DNA from: an uncultured Clostridia bacterium
Lineage (GTDB): Bacteria > Bacillota > Clostridia > TANB77 > CAG-508
DNA: 64,000 nt
Direction of reading: 5' to 3'
Assembly: GCA_947385375.1 (NCBI GenBank)
Contig: CANDKR010000001.1
Span: 65,333-129,332 of the forward strand
The notes under the pieces are model-generated. The model saw only the letters and a list, made by a program, of their open reading frames with translations, searched no databases and was not told where the DNA came from. Of the stretch, positions 1 through 9,089 are shown one piece after another. The position numbers and the translations under genes are program-made. Within the stretch, counting starts at the first letter, position 1. Every line of letters begins with the position of its first letter.

Positions 1-1915
1 GTATTGCACAATAAACTTGATTATTTTCTAAAAATGTATTTGTTATTTTAATAATTTTTTCTTTATATTTTTTTGGTCTAATATTAGAAAGTCTTTTTAT
101 CATAAATAACATTTTTTTATAATCTGGTCTTTTTTGCAAAATAGATATGTAATTTAAACAAGTATCATAATTACTGTTTTCTAATAATATGCCTAATACA
201 TTATAATTAAAAGAAATTAAATTTGAAATTTCATTTTTTTCATTAATAATATTACTTATTTTAAGATCTTTTTCTTCTAAAATTTTTTGAAATTTATATA
301 TATAATATTTTTCTGCTTCTTTGTCAGCAATAGATTTAAGTATATAAATTAATTCAATTCTTAAATTTATTAATTCTCCAATATTATCAGTTTGCTTTTT
401 ACTAATTAATCTATCTAATATATCATCAATCTGTTTTATAAATTCTAGCTTAGTAAAAATATCAGGTTCTACTAATAATTTATAATCATTACGCATTTTT
501 ACAATATAACATTTAATTCTTAATTTAATAATATCAAATTTCTCTTTTAGCTCATCATCTATTTCTATTATTTCATTATTTAATATTGGTAAATCATTTT
601 CTATCTCTAATTTATTACAATATTTTATTATCCAATTATAATCTTTATTATCAATTTTACCTAAAAAAATTGCTCTACTAATTATTTCTTTTTCCTTATC
701 TAAATCATCTATAATAATTTCTTTTAATTTAAAGAATTTCTTATGCTCCATAAGAAAATTAACTTTTTCTTCTATTGTAGAGTTTGGCTCTTTTGACATT
801 TCATATATTTTAGGCAACAATTTTATAAAATCTTCAGCACGCCTTATTTCTTCTTCTGTTCTATATTCTGAACAAACATCTAAATAAAGTTCAACTGCAC
901 ATCTCCAATCATTCACTTTTTTTAAACTTACTGTCTTAAAAGAATCAAATATTTTTGAATAAATAACTCCAATTCGTTCTTTATATTTTTCTACATCAAT
1001 ATCTTTTTTCATAAAATTTTCATTCAAAAACTTCAGAATTTGTTCATTAATTTTATCCAATTGAATTATATCTTTGTCCTCTGTAATTGTATAATTCAAT
1101 TCAGTATTTTTTGCAATATATTCTACCTGTTTTTTATCAACATAAAATAATTGTTTTATTACATCTAGTGCAGAATTAATTTTTGAAACAAGTAATTCTT
1201 GCTTTGCGTTTTCTGTTATTGCATATTTCATTATATCTTTATTTAAAATATGAATTTGTCTATCAAAAATTAATGGATTTAAAACATTAAATTTATTTGT
1301 GTGTATTGAAATTTCGAATTTTTCTTTTAACTCTTCACCATATTCTACAATCTTTTTTATTTGTTCTTCTATTTTTTTATTATTCTCTTCTTTTTGATTT
1401 TCTGGCAAAATAAAATTGTCTTCAAAAAATCCTTTTCTATTATCTAAAACCATAATTTTATTATAGTTTTCTACAATTTCTTTCATAAGATTTATTGTGC
1501 AATATGTAAATGTAGTAGAATTTAACAAATTATTTTCATAAGCTATTTTAGCATCAATATATTTATATAAATTTTCTGCTTCTTCTAATATGTCTAAATG
1601 TAAAAATATCAATAATAAATCTTGTATACCTTTTTCAGTATTTATATTTTCTTTTACCTTATTTATTATTTTATTAATATATTCTGCTTTTTCATCAGAT
1701 GTTGTTTTTTCCAATTCTTTCACTTCAAGAACTGCAATAATAGGATCTTTCTCCACTAGATAATTAATCCATTGATTTAATTTATCTTTTTCACCAGAAT
1801 AATCAAATTTTGTCGTATATCCTTCTATATGTTCTTTATAATCTGAAGAAGCCTCTATACTACTAATAACATTCAAAATATCTGGATATTTAATTTGCAT
1901 TTCTTCAGTAATCAC
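1..1915 (-). CDS. Large helical protein of NACHT operon (3' end outside window)
   Basis: The frame is open for 638 codons and runs off the window edge, so the C-terminus is missing. The GTG start at 1915 was chosen because AGAGAGG lies 8 bases upstream and the previous stop is 15 bases away; an in-frame ATG at 1900 has no good ribosome site. I see no P-loop, nuclease motif or membrane segment. The protein is rich in Lys, Glu and Ile and looks almost entirely helical, with recurring leucine-rich amphipathic helix pairs resembling degenerate TPR/HEAT-type repeats. It is last in an operon with two NACHT proteins that end soon after the NTPase core and lack C-terminal repeats. Inference: it may supply the sensor or adaptor function in trans. 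I do not recognise the family. Confidence 0.75.
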   Translation of the reverse strand, partial: MITEEMQIKYPDILNVISSIEASSDYKEHIEGYTTKFDYSGEKDKLNQWINYLVEKDPIIAVLEVKELEKTTSDEKAEYINKIINKVKENINTEKGIQDLLLIFLHLDILEEAENLYKYIDAKIAYENNLLNSTTFTYCTINLMKEIVENYNKIMVLDNRKGFFEDNFILPENQKEENNKKIEEQIKKIVEYGEELKEKFEISIHTNKFNVLNPLIFDRQIHILNKDIMKYAITENAKQELLVSKINSALDVIKQLFYVDKKQVEYIAKNTELNYTITEDKDIIQLDKINEQILKFLNENFMKKDIDVEKYKERIGVIYSKIFDSFKTVSLKKVNDWRCAVELYLDVCSEYRTEEEIRRAEDFIKLLPKIYEMSKEPNSTIEEKVNFLMEHKKFFKLKEIIIDDLDKEKEIISRAIFLGKIDNKDYNWIIKYCNKLEIENDLPILNNEIIEIDDELKEKFDIIKLRIKCYIVKMRNDYKLLVEPDIFTKLEFIKQIDDILDRLISKKQTDNIGELINLRIELIYILKSIADKEAEKYYIYKFQKILEEKDLKISNIINEKNEISNLISFNYNVLGILLENSNYDTCLNYISILQKRPDYKKMLFMIKRLSNIRPKKYKEKIIKITNTFLENNQVYCAI

Positions 1916-1930
1916 TTATTTTACCTCTCT

Positions 1931-3788
1931 TTAAATTAATAAATCTTCTGCTTCACTCAAAAAGAAGCGATAATATCTTTCATTAACAAAAGTATATCTT
2001 ACAATACCTGTTTCTCTTAAAATTCCTAATTTAACGATTAAATCAATAAATTCGTCAAAATCAAATCTGTCATATCGTTTATATAAATCACAATACTCAT
2101 TAAAACAAATTGCTAAATCTTCTCTTTTTATTGTAATATTTTCTAGTCTAGGAGCATTTTGTCCTCCTCTGCTTTCAGCCTCTTTTCCTACTACTTGCAC
2201 CAAATATTTTAAAATTTGCTCTGCTCTATAATCTCTTTTAATATTCTTTTCTCTTTCAACAATTGCCTGTAATAACATTCCTGCTATTTTTTCTGGATTT
2301 TCTGGAATCTTTTTACCAAATTCTATAAGTTTAATCAAACTTTGTAACATAAAAGGGTTTTGTAAAACTTTAGAAAATCTAGGTGTTTCTTTCATTTTTT
2401 CATTAATTTTCTCTTTTACTCTATCTGGTCGTTTTGAATTTCCTTCAATAAAATCATCTATATCCTCTGCTGTGATACCTGATAAAATAAATTTCGGATA
2501 TTTATTAAAAATCGAATTTGCATTGTCATCTCTATCTGTTACAACAACTTTTAAATCTTTTTTATCTTCACTAGTTAAATAAAATTCTAAATCCTTTATA
2601 TATTCTAACTTTTCTGTTTGATTATTAATCGCAATTTCATTAATGCCATCAATATACAATTTTAACATATTATTTCGAATTAATTCTGAAATAAGTGCTA
2701 TATTATTTGAACCAAGAATTTCAGCAATTAATTTTTCAATTGTGTCACTTTTATCTGATACATTAATCATTTGTATTAGTATAGGAATTCTACCTTTATA
2801 ATGATTTTTCTCTATTTCCTTTGCTTCTTCGTATACAGTATGTTCTAATATTGTAGTCTTTCCTACACCTGCATATCCAATAAGTTTTACTTTATTAAAT
2901 AATGAATTATCATATAATTTAATGTCATTTGAATTCAAATCTTCATTTACTTTTTCAAATTTAATATTTTCAAGGTCTTCATATTTATCTTCTAAATCTT
3001 CCCAGTATTCATTCAAATCTAATTCCATACTTAATGGAATGTATGTAAAATTTTGTGCTAATTTCTTCTCATATTCATTTATAATTTTATCTATATATGA
3101 TTGGTATGAAATTTCTTTTTTTCTATACATTTCTGTAATTATATATTTAAATTTATAAGTAGCTTCTATCATTGTGTAAAACATAGAATAAAAATGTTCC
3201 CATAATTCTACTTCAGTCAAAGGTATATCTTGTGAATGTGCAACCGCATTTCTTATACAATATGCTTTTACCATAGGAAATATAGCCTTATCATTTTTTA
3301 ATAATCCATTTTTTTCTGGATGTTTTGGACTAAAATATAAAATAGGTTTATTATTTTCTTGTGCTGTTAATATTTTATAATATTCTTTTGTATTTCTTTT
3401 TTTATCTATATTTAATACGTCTAATTTATCATGTGTATATAATATGCTTAATGTTGCTAATTTACTCATATTCCTATGCATAAATCCGTTCTCTATCTAC
3501 ATAAAAACATAATAATTTTAAATATGCTTCTAGCATTACAGTTTTTTCTTTTATATTTGTAAAAGGTTGACGCTTAGCTAGAATTAATAAATCTGACACT
3601 TCATATTCTAGACTTGTTGATATACTTTCTGTCTGTTGTACATCTTGATCATCTAAAGCATAATGAAGAATTATAGCAAATACATCAATTCTTTCTCTAA
3701 TATCTTTTTCAGTTAATTCAGGCTGTGCATTTGCATATATTGCTGAAACTTCAAAAAATAATTCGTCTTTTATTTTATCACTTAACAT
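1931..3788 (-). CDS. HEPN-NACHT NTPase, joined by +1 frameshift at CGG
   Basis: Predicted 618-aa protein made from two overlapping frames (3788-3474 and 3481-1931). Codon 101 is CGG; skipping its C gives Gly and enters the second frame. The first 100 residues resemble the N-terminus of the upstream NACHT protein (both begin MLS-D/E and share a spaced IY...ID.F pattern), which supports one fused product. An RNAVAH motif (R about 179, H about 184) matches the RxxxxH signature of HEPN RNases. Walker A GYAGVGKT is near 304, Walker B LYIDGINE near 379, then TDRDD as sensor region, and the end YTFVNERYYRFF is typical of the NACHT-linked winged helix. Inference: an abortive-infection or anti-phage STAND-type ATPase whose HEPN domain would cleave RNA. 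Fourteen bases separate it from the upstream gene. Confidence 0.8.
3486..3488 (-). other. +1 frameshift site (CGG) in HEPN-NACHT gene
   Basis: Zero frame reads GAA CGG ATT TAT GCA TAG. Skipping the C gives GAA GGA TTT ATG and continues into the NACHT frame. The 8-base overlap of the two frames surrounds this codon. Confidence 0.75.
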
Positions 3789-3801
3789 ATTATTTACCTT
3801 T

Positions 3802-5415
3802 CTAATCTAATTTTCTATTATAAATATGATAATATTCTTCATCTTCAAAAGCATATTTTTCAAATTCTACTAATTTCAAAATTCCCATTTCAGTTAGTAA
3901 ATTTAATAATTCATCTGTTGGAAAATCTATTCCATTTTCTTTAGCATAATCATTAAAAACATTTAATATTTTAAAACTACTCATTGCACCTGCGCTTTTT
4001 TCTCTAAAATTTTTCACCAAATATTTTAAACAACCATCAATATATTTTGCAATTTCACTTTTCTTAGAATTAATTTCTCTGTTTATTATTGCTTTTAAAT
4101 ATTCCTCTCTAAGTCTTGATATTTTTGTAGGCACTTCTTCTCCGCATTCTATAATTGTAATTAAACTTTTTAACATAATAGGATGAATTGGTTTATCAAA
4201 AAGTTTGTTATTTCCCAATATAGCTTTTTTTACTTCTTCTATTTTATCTGCTTGTGTATTTCCTTCAATAAAAGCTTCAACATCTTCCTCTGCCATTCCT
4301 TGTATTAAATATGTATCAGAATTATTTAATACAGAAACAGCATTATTATCTCTATCTGTTACAATTATTTTTATATTTTTTAATTTTTCACTAGTTATAA
4401 ATTTATCTAAATCATCTAAAAATTTTCTTTTTTCATTATAGTCTTTTATACTAATTTCATTTACACCATCAAAATATAAATTTATTTTATTATTCTTAAT
4501 TAAATAATCTACAATACCATCTTTGTCTTTTTCCAAATTTAAAGTTTTACTAATTAATTTTTCTATTTCTATTTTTTCTTCCACTGCAATTAAATTAATC
4601 AAAACTGGTATTTTTTTGTTTTTTGAAAAATTAATTACATCTTCATATTCTATATATTCTAAAGTCGTAGATTTTCCAACACCAGCATATCCTATTAATT
4701 TAATTTTATTTACATCAAATTTTTTATTTATATCAATAAAAGAAATTCTCTCCTCATAAGCTTCTACTTCATCTGAAAAATAATCATTACTTACTGAAAG
4801 TTTGAAAACAGTAGAAGGAATATATTTAAAGTTTATTTTTTTCTCATATTTTTCTTTTATATTTTCTAAATATTGTTCAACATTAATTTGTATATCTATA
4901 CATTTATCCATTATTGAATTATATAATCTATTTGCAACTTCAATATACACATTAAATATATATGGAACTGAATCCCAATACTCTGCATTTCTTATATTTC
5001 CACCTGCTTTTTCTTGTGCTTCTATTATCCCACTTTCATAAGTTTGAAAAGCTTTTAAATATATTTCATCATTTTCTATCAACTTCAATTTTTTATATGC
5101 TTCAATTGTGGATAAATTTTCATCTACTTTTATATCTTTTTCTTTCACAACAATTCCAATAACAGCTTCTAGTTTACATATTTTAGAAAGATATAATAGT
5201 CTTTTTGGCGACATACTTGCTACTGTTTCAAGTTCTTCTATAATAGAATTTAAATCTTCGCCATATTTCGCATCATCTTTATAAACTTTAAGAAAACGAC
5301 TAAAATTATCTATCTTCTTATCTATTTCAAAATCAATTTTGTCACCTGTATGATTTTTTCTATATATACTTTTTACAGCTTCTTTAATAATTTCTTTCGC
5401 ATTTTCACTTAACAT
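3802..5415 (-). CDS. NACHT-domain NTPase, paralogue with degenerate HEPN region
   Basis: 537 aa, first gene of the operon, with GGAGG before the ATG. Walker A GYAGVGKS is at about 242-249, Walker B LYFDGVNE with Asp near 316, then TDRDNN; the C-terminus ends in a winged-helix-like segment without sensor repeats. It aligns throughout with the HEPN-NACHT gene downstream: EKYEKK..F.YIP before the P-loop is shared. Where that protein has IRNAVAH, this one has IRNAEYW (141-147); the catalytic His and about ten following residues are missing, so any HEPN activity is probably lost. No frameshift is needed. Inference: active/inactive paralogue pair that may hetero-oligomerise in a defence complex. 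Confidence 0.8.
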   Translation of the reverse strand: MLSENAKEIIKEAVKSIYRKNHTGDKIDFEIDKKIDNFSRFLKVYKDDAKYGEDLNSIIEELETVASMSPKRLLYLSKICKLEAVIGIVVKEKDIKVDENLSTIEAYKKLKLIENDEIYLKAFQTYESGIIEAQEKAGGNIRNAEYWDSVPYIFNVYIEVANRLYNSIMDKCIDIQINVEQYLENIKEKYEKKINFKYIPSTVFKLSVSNDYFSDEVEAYEERISFIDINKKFDVNKIKLIGYAGVGKSTTLEYIEYEDVINFSKNKKIPVLINLIAVEEKIEIEKLISKTLNLEKDKDGIVDYLIKNNKINLYFDGVNEISIKDYNEKRKFLDDLDKFITSEKLKNIKIIVTDRDNNAVSVLNNSDTYLIQGMAEEDVEAFIEGNTQADKIEEVKKAILGNNKLFDKPIHPIMLKSLITIIECGEEVPTKISRLREEYLKAIINREINSKKSEIAKYIDGCLKYLVKNFREKSAGAMSSFKILNVFNDYAKENGIDFPTDELLNLLTEMGILKLVEFEKYAFEDEEYYHIYNRKLD

Positions 5416-5446
5416 ATTTGTATCCTCCGCTATTAATTACTTACTT

Positions 5447-5476
5447 ATTTTATCACACTATACAAGCATTTGTTAA
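5447..5476 (-). promoter_or_regulatory. Candidate sigma-A promoter of NACHT operon
   Basis: On the minus strand TTAACA (5476-5471), an 18-base spacer and TAAAAT (5452-5447) precede the first NACHT gene by about 30 bases. The match is moderate. Confidence 0.5.
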
Positions 5477-5524
5477 GCTTTTTAACTAAAAAATTAAAAA
5501 TATCAAAAAAATACTAAAAAATAA

Positions 5525-5554
5525 AAAATGAAATGCATTTTAGCATTTCATTTT
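5525..5554 (-). terminator. Terminator of spoIIIA operon
   Basis: Twelve-base perfect inverted repeat (5525-5536 with 5543-5554) followed on the minus strand by a T-rich run. It overlaps the stop codon of spoIIIAH. Confidence 0.8.
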
Positions 5555-6170
5555 AAGTCCTGTTAGAAATATTAACTTGTGACAATTCGACTGAAAACTC
5601 TCTTTCTATTACATTTTGTATCTTTCCGATGTCTTCGTTGCTTAGATGTGCTGTCTTTATGACAACATTTACCGCGTTGTTGTTAACTAATACCACTACA
5701 TTATCGAAGCCTTTGTTCATAATCAAATTCTCCGCAATCATTATTGAATTCTGGGCTTTGTTGATTTTATCTATCTCCTGAACAGCTATTGATTTTTGTG
5801 TTTCTGGTAAATCTTTATTCTCTAAAATTTTCTGATAACTTTCTAGCATTTGACTATACATTGTATCTCTTTCTAGCTTAGTTTTTGTGAAATAGTCTTC
5901 TTCACTTGTTACAGTAGTGCTTGTAGAGTTTTCCACAGGCGTTAAATTTGCATTTTCCAAGTTATCCACAAGGGCTGAAACTGTGGTATTTTCGTTTTCC
6001 ACAAGTGCATTACTACTTACAAGTTGAACATCTCCAAGGTTTATCGTGTTTCTCGTATCTGTTACAGCTACCCCTTCTACTTCTGTACTGCCAGGATTGT
6101 AATTTATAAATCCAACTGCCAAAAGTAAAACTCCGCAAGCAATCAATGTTATTTGTTTAATTTTCTCCAT
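5553..6170 (-). CDS. spoIIIAH: Stage III sporulation protein AH
   Basis: About 205 aa. One N-terminal membrane helix is followed by an acidic extracytoplasmic stretch and a C-terminal YscJ/FliF-like ring-building domain that ends the protein. In known spore formers SpoIIIAH forms the forespore-facing channel with SpoIIQ. ATG at 6170 was preferred to an upstream TTG at 6188 because GGAGAAG lies before it. It overlaps the end of spoIIIAG by 14 bases and is the last gene of the operon, with a terminator at its stop. Confidence 0.85.
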   Translation of the reverse strand: MEKIKQITLIACGVLLLAVGFINYNPGSTEVEGVAVTDTRNTINLGDVQLVSSNALVENENTTVSALVDNLENANLTPVENSTSTTVTSEEDYFTKTKLERDTMYSQMLESYQKILENKDLPETQKSIAVQEIDKINKAQNSIMIAENLIMNKGFDNVVVLVNNNAVNVVIKTAHLSNEDIGKIQNVIEREFSVELSQVNISNRT

Positions 6171-6604
6171 ATTTACTTTCTTCTCCAACTATATTTCCTC
6201 CTTTCTCTCCCTTCATTTCATACACTTTTATTTTATGTTTGCCAAGGCCAGTTACTGCCTCTGCTGCTGAAATAATGTCTGTTTGTACTTTTATGTTATT
6301 AACACCTTCTGCTACAACTACCATTCCTTCTAATTTTTCATCAGCGTATGTAAGAAGTACTGAAACTTTTCCGTACTCCATTTATTTCACTTAAAATACT
6401 TTCAATACGAGCTTCTAAACTCGTAGATGTATCTTTTGCATTTGCCAAAACTGCGTCCGCATATTTGTCTTCCATTTCTGGCTCACTATCTTTCATAATA
6501 TAATTTATGCACATCAAAGTAATAATTAACAATACTAATAGAAAAATTAAATTTTCTATTTTCTTATCTTTTTTCTTAAACATTTCTTTTAATTTCTCTA
6601 ACAT
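6157..6604 (-). CDS. spoIIIAG: Stage III sporulation protein AG, +1 frameshift at CGG
   Basis: Predicted 148 aa. The N-terminal frame has a lysine-rich start, one membrane helix (about 18-37) and stops soon after ILSEINGV; the second frame starts at KVSVLLTY and ends VVVAEG...HKIKVYEMK, the ring-building domain. Zero frame at the join is GTA CGG AAA; dropping C gives V-G-K, exactly the family sequence EINGVGKVSVLLTY. The protein forms part of the mother-cell side of the feeding channel. It lies between spoIIIAF and spoIIIAH and is somewhat shorter than Bacillus SpoIIIAG. Confidence 0.85.
6371..6373 (-). other. +1 frameshift site (CGG) in spoIIIAG
   Basis: Zero frame GTA CGG AAA AGT ends about nine codons later. 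Skipping C gives GTA GGA AAA GTT (V-G-K-V) and continues through the conserved C-terminal domain. Confidence 0.85.
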
Positions 6605-6614
6605 AATTTTCTCC

Positions 6615-6824
6615 TTAGTTTAAAAATAATAATCCAATATTTTCAAAATCAATATTTTGTATATTCGAAATTATTGGATTTAAAATTACAAACATAATAT
6701 AAATTCCAACAACAACTTTAACATATTTTTTTATATTGCCAGCTGGTATTAACATTTCAATAATAATAGAAATAAATATACTAATTATTATTTGTTCACA
6801 CCAATTTCTTAAAAATAAAACCAT
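6615..6824 (-). CDS. spoIIIAF: Short SpoIIIAF-like protein
   Basis: 69 aa with two hydrophobic segments (about 9-27 and 35-52) joined by a short basic loop. Position between spoIIIAE and spoIIIAG identifies it; SpoIIIAF is normally around 200 aa, so only the membrane part is present and the soluble ring-forming domain is missing. No CGG or continuation is visible downstream: spoIIIAG starts 10 bases later. It either represents a reduced lineage variant or a true truncation. Confidence 0.65.
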   Translation of the reverse strand: MVLFLRNWCEQIIISIFISIIIEMLIPAGNIKKYVKVVVGIYIMFVILNPIISNIQNIDFENIGLLFLN

Positions 6825-6828
6825 AAAC

Positions 6829-7968
6829 CTACCTATACATCATTGAACTATTACTAATTTTAAGTACCAAAGTTATTCCAATAATAAACATTACAGAAAC
6901 TGCAAAAAGTATTGCAAGCAAAATTTTATAAGTATCTGCAATTTCTGAAATTAATTTTACAATTTTTGCATCTGCAACAATACTACCTACACTTGATGTT
7001 AATTTAAAACAAACTGTAAAAATTGCAATTTTAATTATTGGTAATAAAACAATTCCAGTAATAATTATTACGCCAATAATTCCTACCGTATTTTTTAAAA
7101 TATTTGCACAACCCAAAACTGTTTCTGTTGCATCACCTAAAATTTTACCAACAACTGGAATAAAATTAGTAACAGCAGCTTTTGTAGTTTTTGCAGTTAA
7201 GCCATCAACTGATGCACTTAATGTTCCTTCTAAAGAAATTACAGAAGTAAATATTGTTAAAATAATTCCTAAACACCATACTATTGATGAACGTAAAAAT
7301 TTTGCCATTCCTGTTATTTGTACTCGCTCTGAAATATTTGAAATAATACTTAGAACACACGAAATTAATAATATTGGTATTAAAAAATTATTAGAAAAGT
7401 TTCCTATAAAATTTATTATAAATAATAAAATTGGTTGTGCCATATTAGTTGTTGCAATAGAACCAGTAGCCAGTACCAAAGTAGTAAATAAAGGTACTAA
7501 TAAATTCATAAAATTAACTAACTTGTCTATTGCCTCACCTGTTATTTTTAATATACTCACTAAACTCGTCGAAACTAAAATAACTACCATTAAATATTGA
7601 AGTGTATATACAATTTTTGTTGTTTCTTCATTACCTAAATTTTCTAAAATTGCTTTACAAATAGAATTTATTACAATAACAATTAATACTGTAATCATTA
7701 ATCTAATTGCTACTATCATTTCATCTCCAAGTGCTACTGTAACTATTTTTTGAAAAAAACTTAAATCAATATCACCTTTTAAACCAGATGTAATTAATTC
7801 TCCAATATCAACATTCGGTAAAACATCTTTTGTATAATTTTCTGCTTCATCTGTAAATTCTTTTATTCCAAAATATTTTTTAGTTTCTTCAAAAACTTCT
7901 TCTGTTCCATAACAAAAATTACATATAAATATTAAAATAAGAAAAATAACACAAACTTTTTTTAGCAT
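6829..7968 (-). CDS. spoIIIAE: Stage III sporulation protein AE
   Basis: 379 aa. Signal-peptide-like N-terminus, a short extracytoplasmic stretch, then about eight hydrophobic segments to the end, as in SpoIIIAE, the polytopic membrane protein of the SpoIIIA-SpoIIQ channel. The family pattern LVNFMNLLVPLF and the GTLSASVDGLTAKT region are recognisable. It follows spoIIIAD by 23 bases and precedes the short spoIIIAF by 4. Confidence 0.9.
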   Translation of the reverse strand: MLKKVCVIFLILIFICNFCYGTEEVFEETKKYFGIKEFTDEAENYTKDVLPNVDIGELITSGLKGDIDLSFFQKIVTVALGDEMIVAIRLMITVLIVIVINSICKAILENLGNEETTKIVYTLQYLMVVILVSTSLVSILKITGEAIDKLVNFMNLLVPLFTTLVLATGSIATTNMAQPILLFIINFIGNFSNNFLIPILLISCVLSIISNISERVQITGMAKFLRSSIVWCLGIILTIFTSVISLEGTLSASVDGLTAKTTKAAVTNFIPVVGKILGDATETVLGCANILKNTVGIIGVIIITGIVLLPIIKIAIFTVCFKLTSSVGSIVADAKIVKLISEIADTYKILLAILFAVSVMFIIGITLVLKISNSSMMYR

Positions 7969-7991
7969 TTTCTTTCCTTTATAATTAAATT

Positions 7992-8381
7992 TTATGGTAA
8001 TAATTGTAGCAAAGTATCTAATGCTAAACTAATTACTGGTATTGACATTGAAATAATAATTATTTTTCCTGCAAAATCTATTTTACTTGCTATTGCAGTT
8101 TCTCCACTGTCTCTACAAATACTTGTCCCATATTCAACTAAAACCGCAATTCCTGTAATCTTTAATAATAAAGTTATAAATCCTGAATTATTATAACTTG
8201 TCTTTTCTGAAATTCTATTTAAGAAACCAACAATTTCACTTATAGTTCCAAAAGACATTGTAAGTAAAATTATTCCGCCTAAAATACTTGCATAAATTGC
8301 ATATTCTTTTTTAAATTCTTTTAAAACTAATATAACAATTAAAGTTAAAAAACCAATACCTACAATTTTTACGATATCCAT
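7992..8381 (-). CDS. spoIIIAD: Stage III sporulation protein AD
   Basis: 129 aa, the usual family length, with four hydrophobic segments. Its start overlaps the stop of spoIIIAC by one base, so the two are translationally coupled, as is common in this operon. It is a membrane component of the SpoIIIA channel needed for forespore development. Confidence 0.9.
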   Translation of the reverse strand: MDIVKIVGIGFLTLIVILVLKEFKKEYAIYASILGGIILLTMSFGTISEIVGFLNRISEKTSYNNSGFITLLLKITGIAVLVEYGTSICRDSGETAIASKIDFAGKIIIISMSIPVISLALDTLLQLLP

Positions 8382-8575
8382 TATAAATTAAACACCGTCC
8401 TAACAGTTTCAAATAAATTGCTTATTTCAGTTACTACCATTGTAAGCACAATAATCATTCCTGCTAAACTCGTCATCATTGCCTGATCTTCCCTGCCTGC
8501 TTTAGAAAGAATTTGATGGACTACTGCTATCAAAATTCCAACACCTGCAATTTTTAGTAATATATTAACATCCAT
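8381..8575 (-). CDS. spoIIIAC: Stage III sporulation protein AC
   Basis: 64 aa with two membrane helices; family length. The start MDVNILLKIAGVGI and the AGREDQAMMTSL loop between helices are characteristic of SpoIIIAC. GGAGGG before the ATG. It lies 10 bases after spoIIIAB. Confidence 0.92.
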   Translation of the reverse strand: MDVNILLKIAGVGILIAVVHQILSKAGREDQAMMTSLAGMIIVLTMVVTEISNLFETVRTVFNL

Positions 8576-8585
8576 AATTCCCTCC

Positions 8586-9089
8586 TTAAATAAATATAAT
8601 CACAATTCCAATGCCACAAATTACTCCAAGTGATTTATATAATTTTGCATTTTTATTTTTTTCGTTTTCTGCTTTTTCTATTTGCTTTTCTATAAAACTA
8701 TTTGTAATTTCTATTTCACTTATCTGCCCTTTTTTGTCAGTTTTCCCAAGTAATTTTCCAAACATTTTTAAAACTTCTTTATCTTCTTTATTAAAATATA
8801 TTGCATTTTCTACTGCCATATTCCAAGAAGTATTTAAGTCTGTTTCATTTAATTTATTTATTGTGTCTTTAAAAATATTATCTTTATGTAGATAAACAGA
8901 TTTTGAAATAGAACAAAAAACTTCTTCAATTGGTTCATAAGTAAATTCTATTTTGCTTTTAAAAAATGCTAATGAATTTTTTATTTTTTTAAGTTCTTTT
9001 TCTCTTTGCTCATATGTTTTAGCTTTATACATTCCTAAATATGTGCAAATATAAATAATTAAACTGCAAATAATAATTTTTAAAATCAT
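8586..9089 (-). CDS. spoIIIAB: Stage III sporulation protein AB
   Basis: 167 aa. Membrane helix at the N-terminus, a charged helical middle (distantly like GspF-type assembly proteins) with the family pattern ELKKIKNSLAFFKSKI.Y, and a C-terminal membrane helix. The start overlaps the stop of spoIIIAA by four bases. Confidence 0.88.
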   Translation of the reverse strand: MILKIIICSLIIYICTYLGMYKAKTYEQREKELKKIKNSLAFFKSKIEFTYEPIEEVFCSISKSVYLHKDNIFKDTINKLNETDLNTSWNMAVENAIYFNKEDKEVLKMFGKLLGKTDKKGQISEIEITNSFIEKQIEKAENEKNKNAKLYKSLGVICGIGIVIIFI

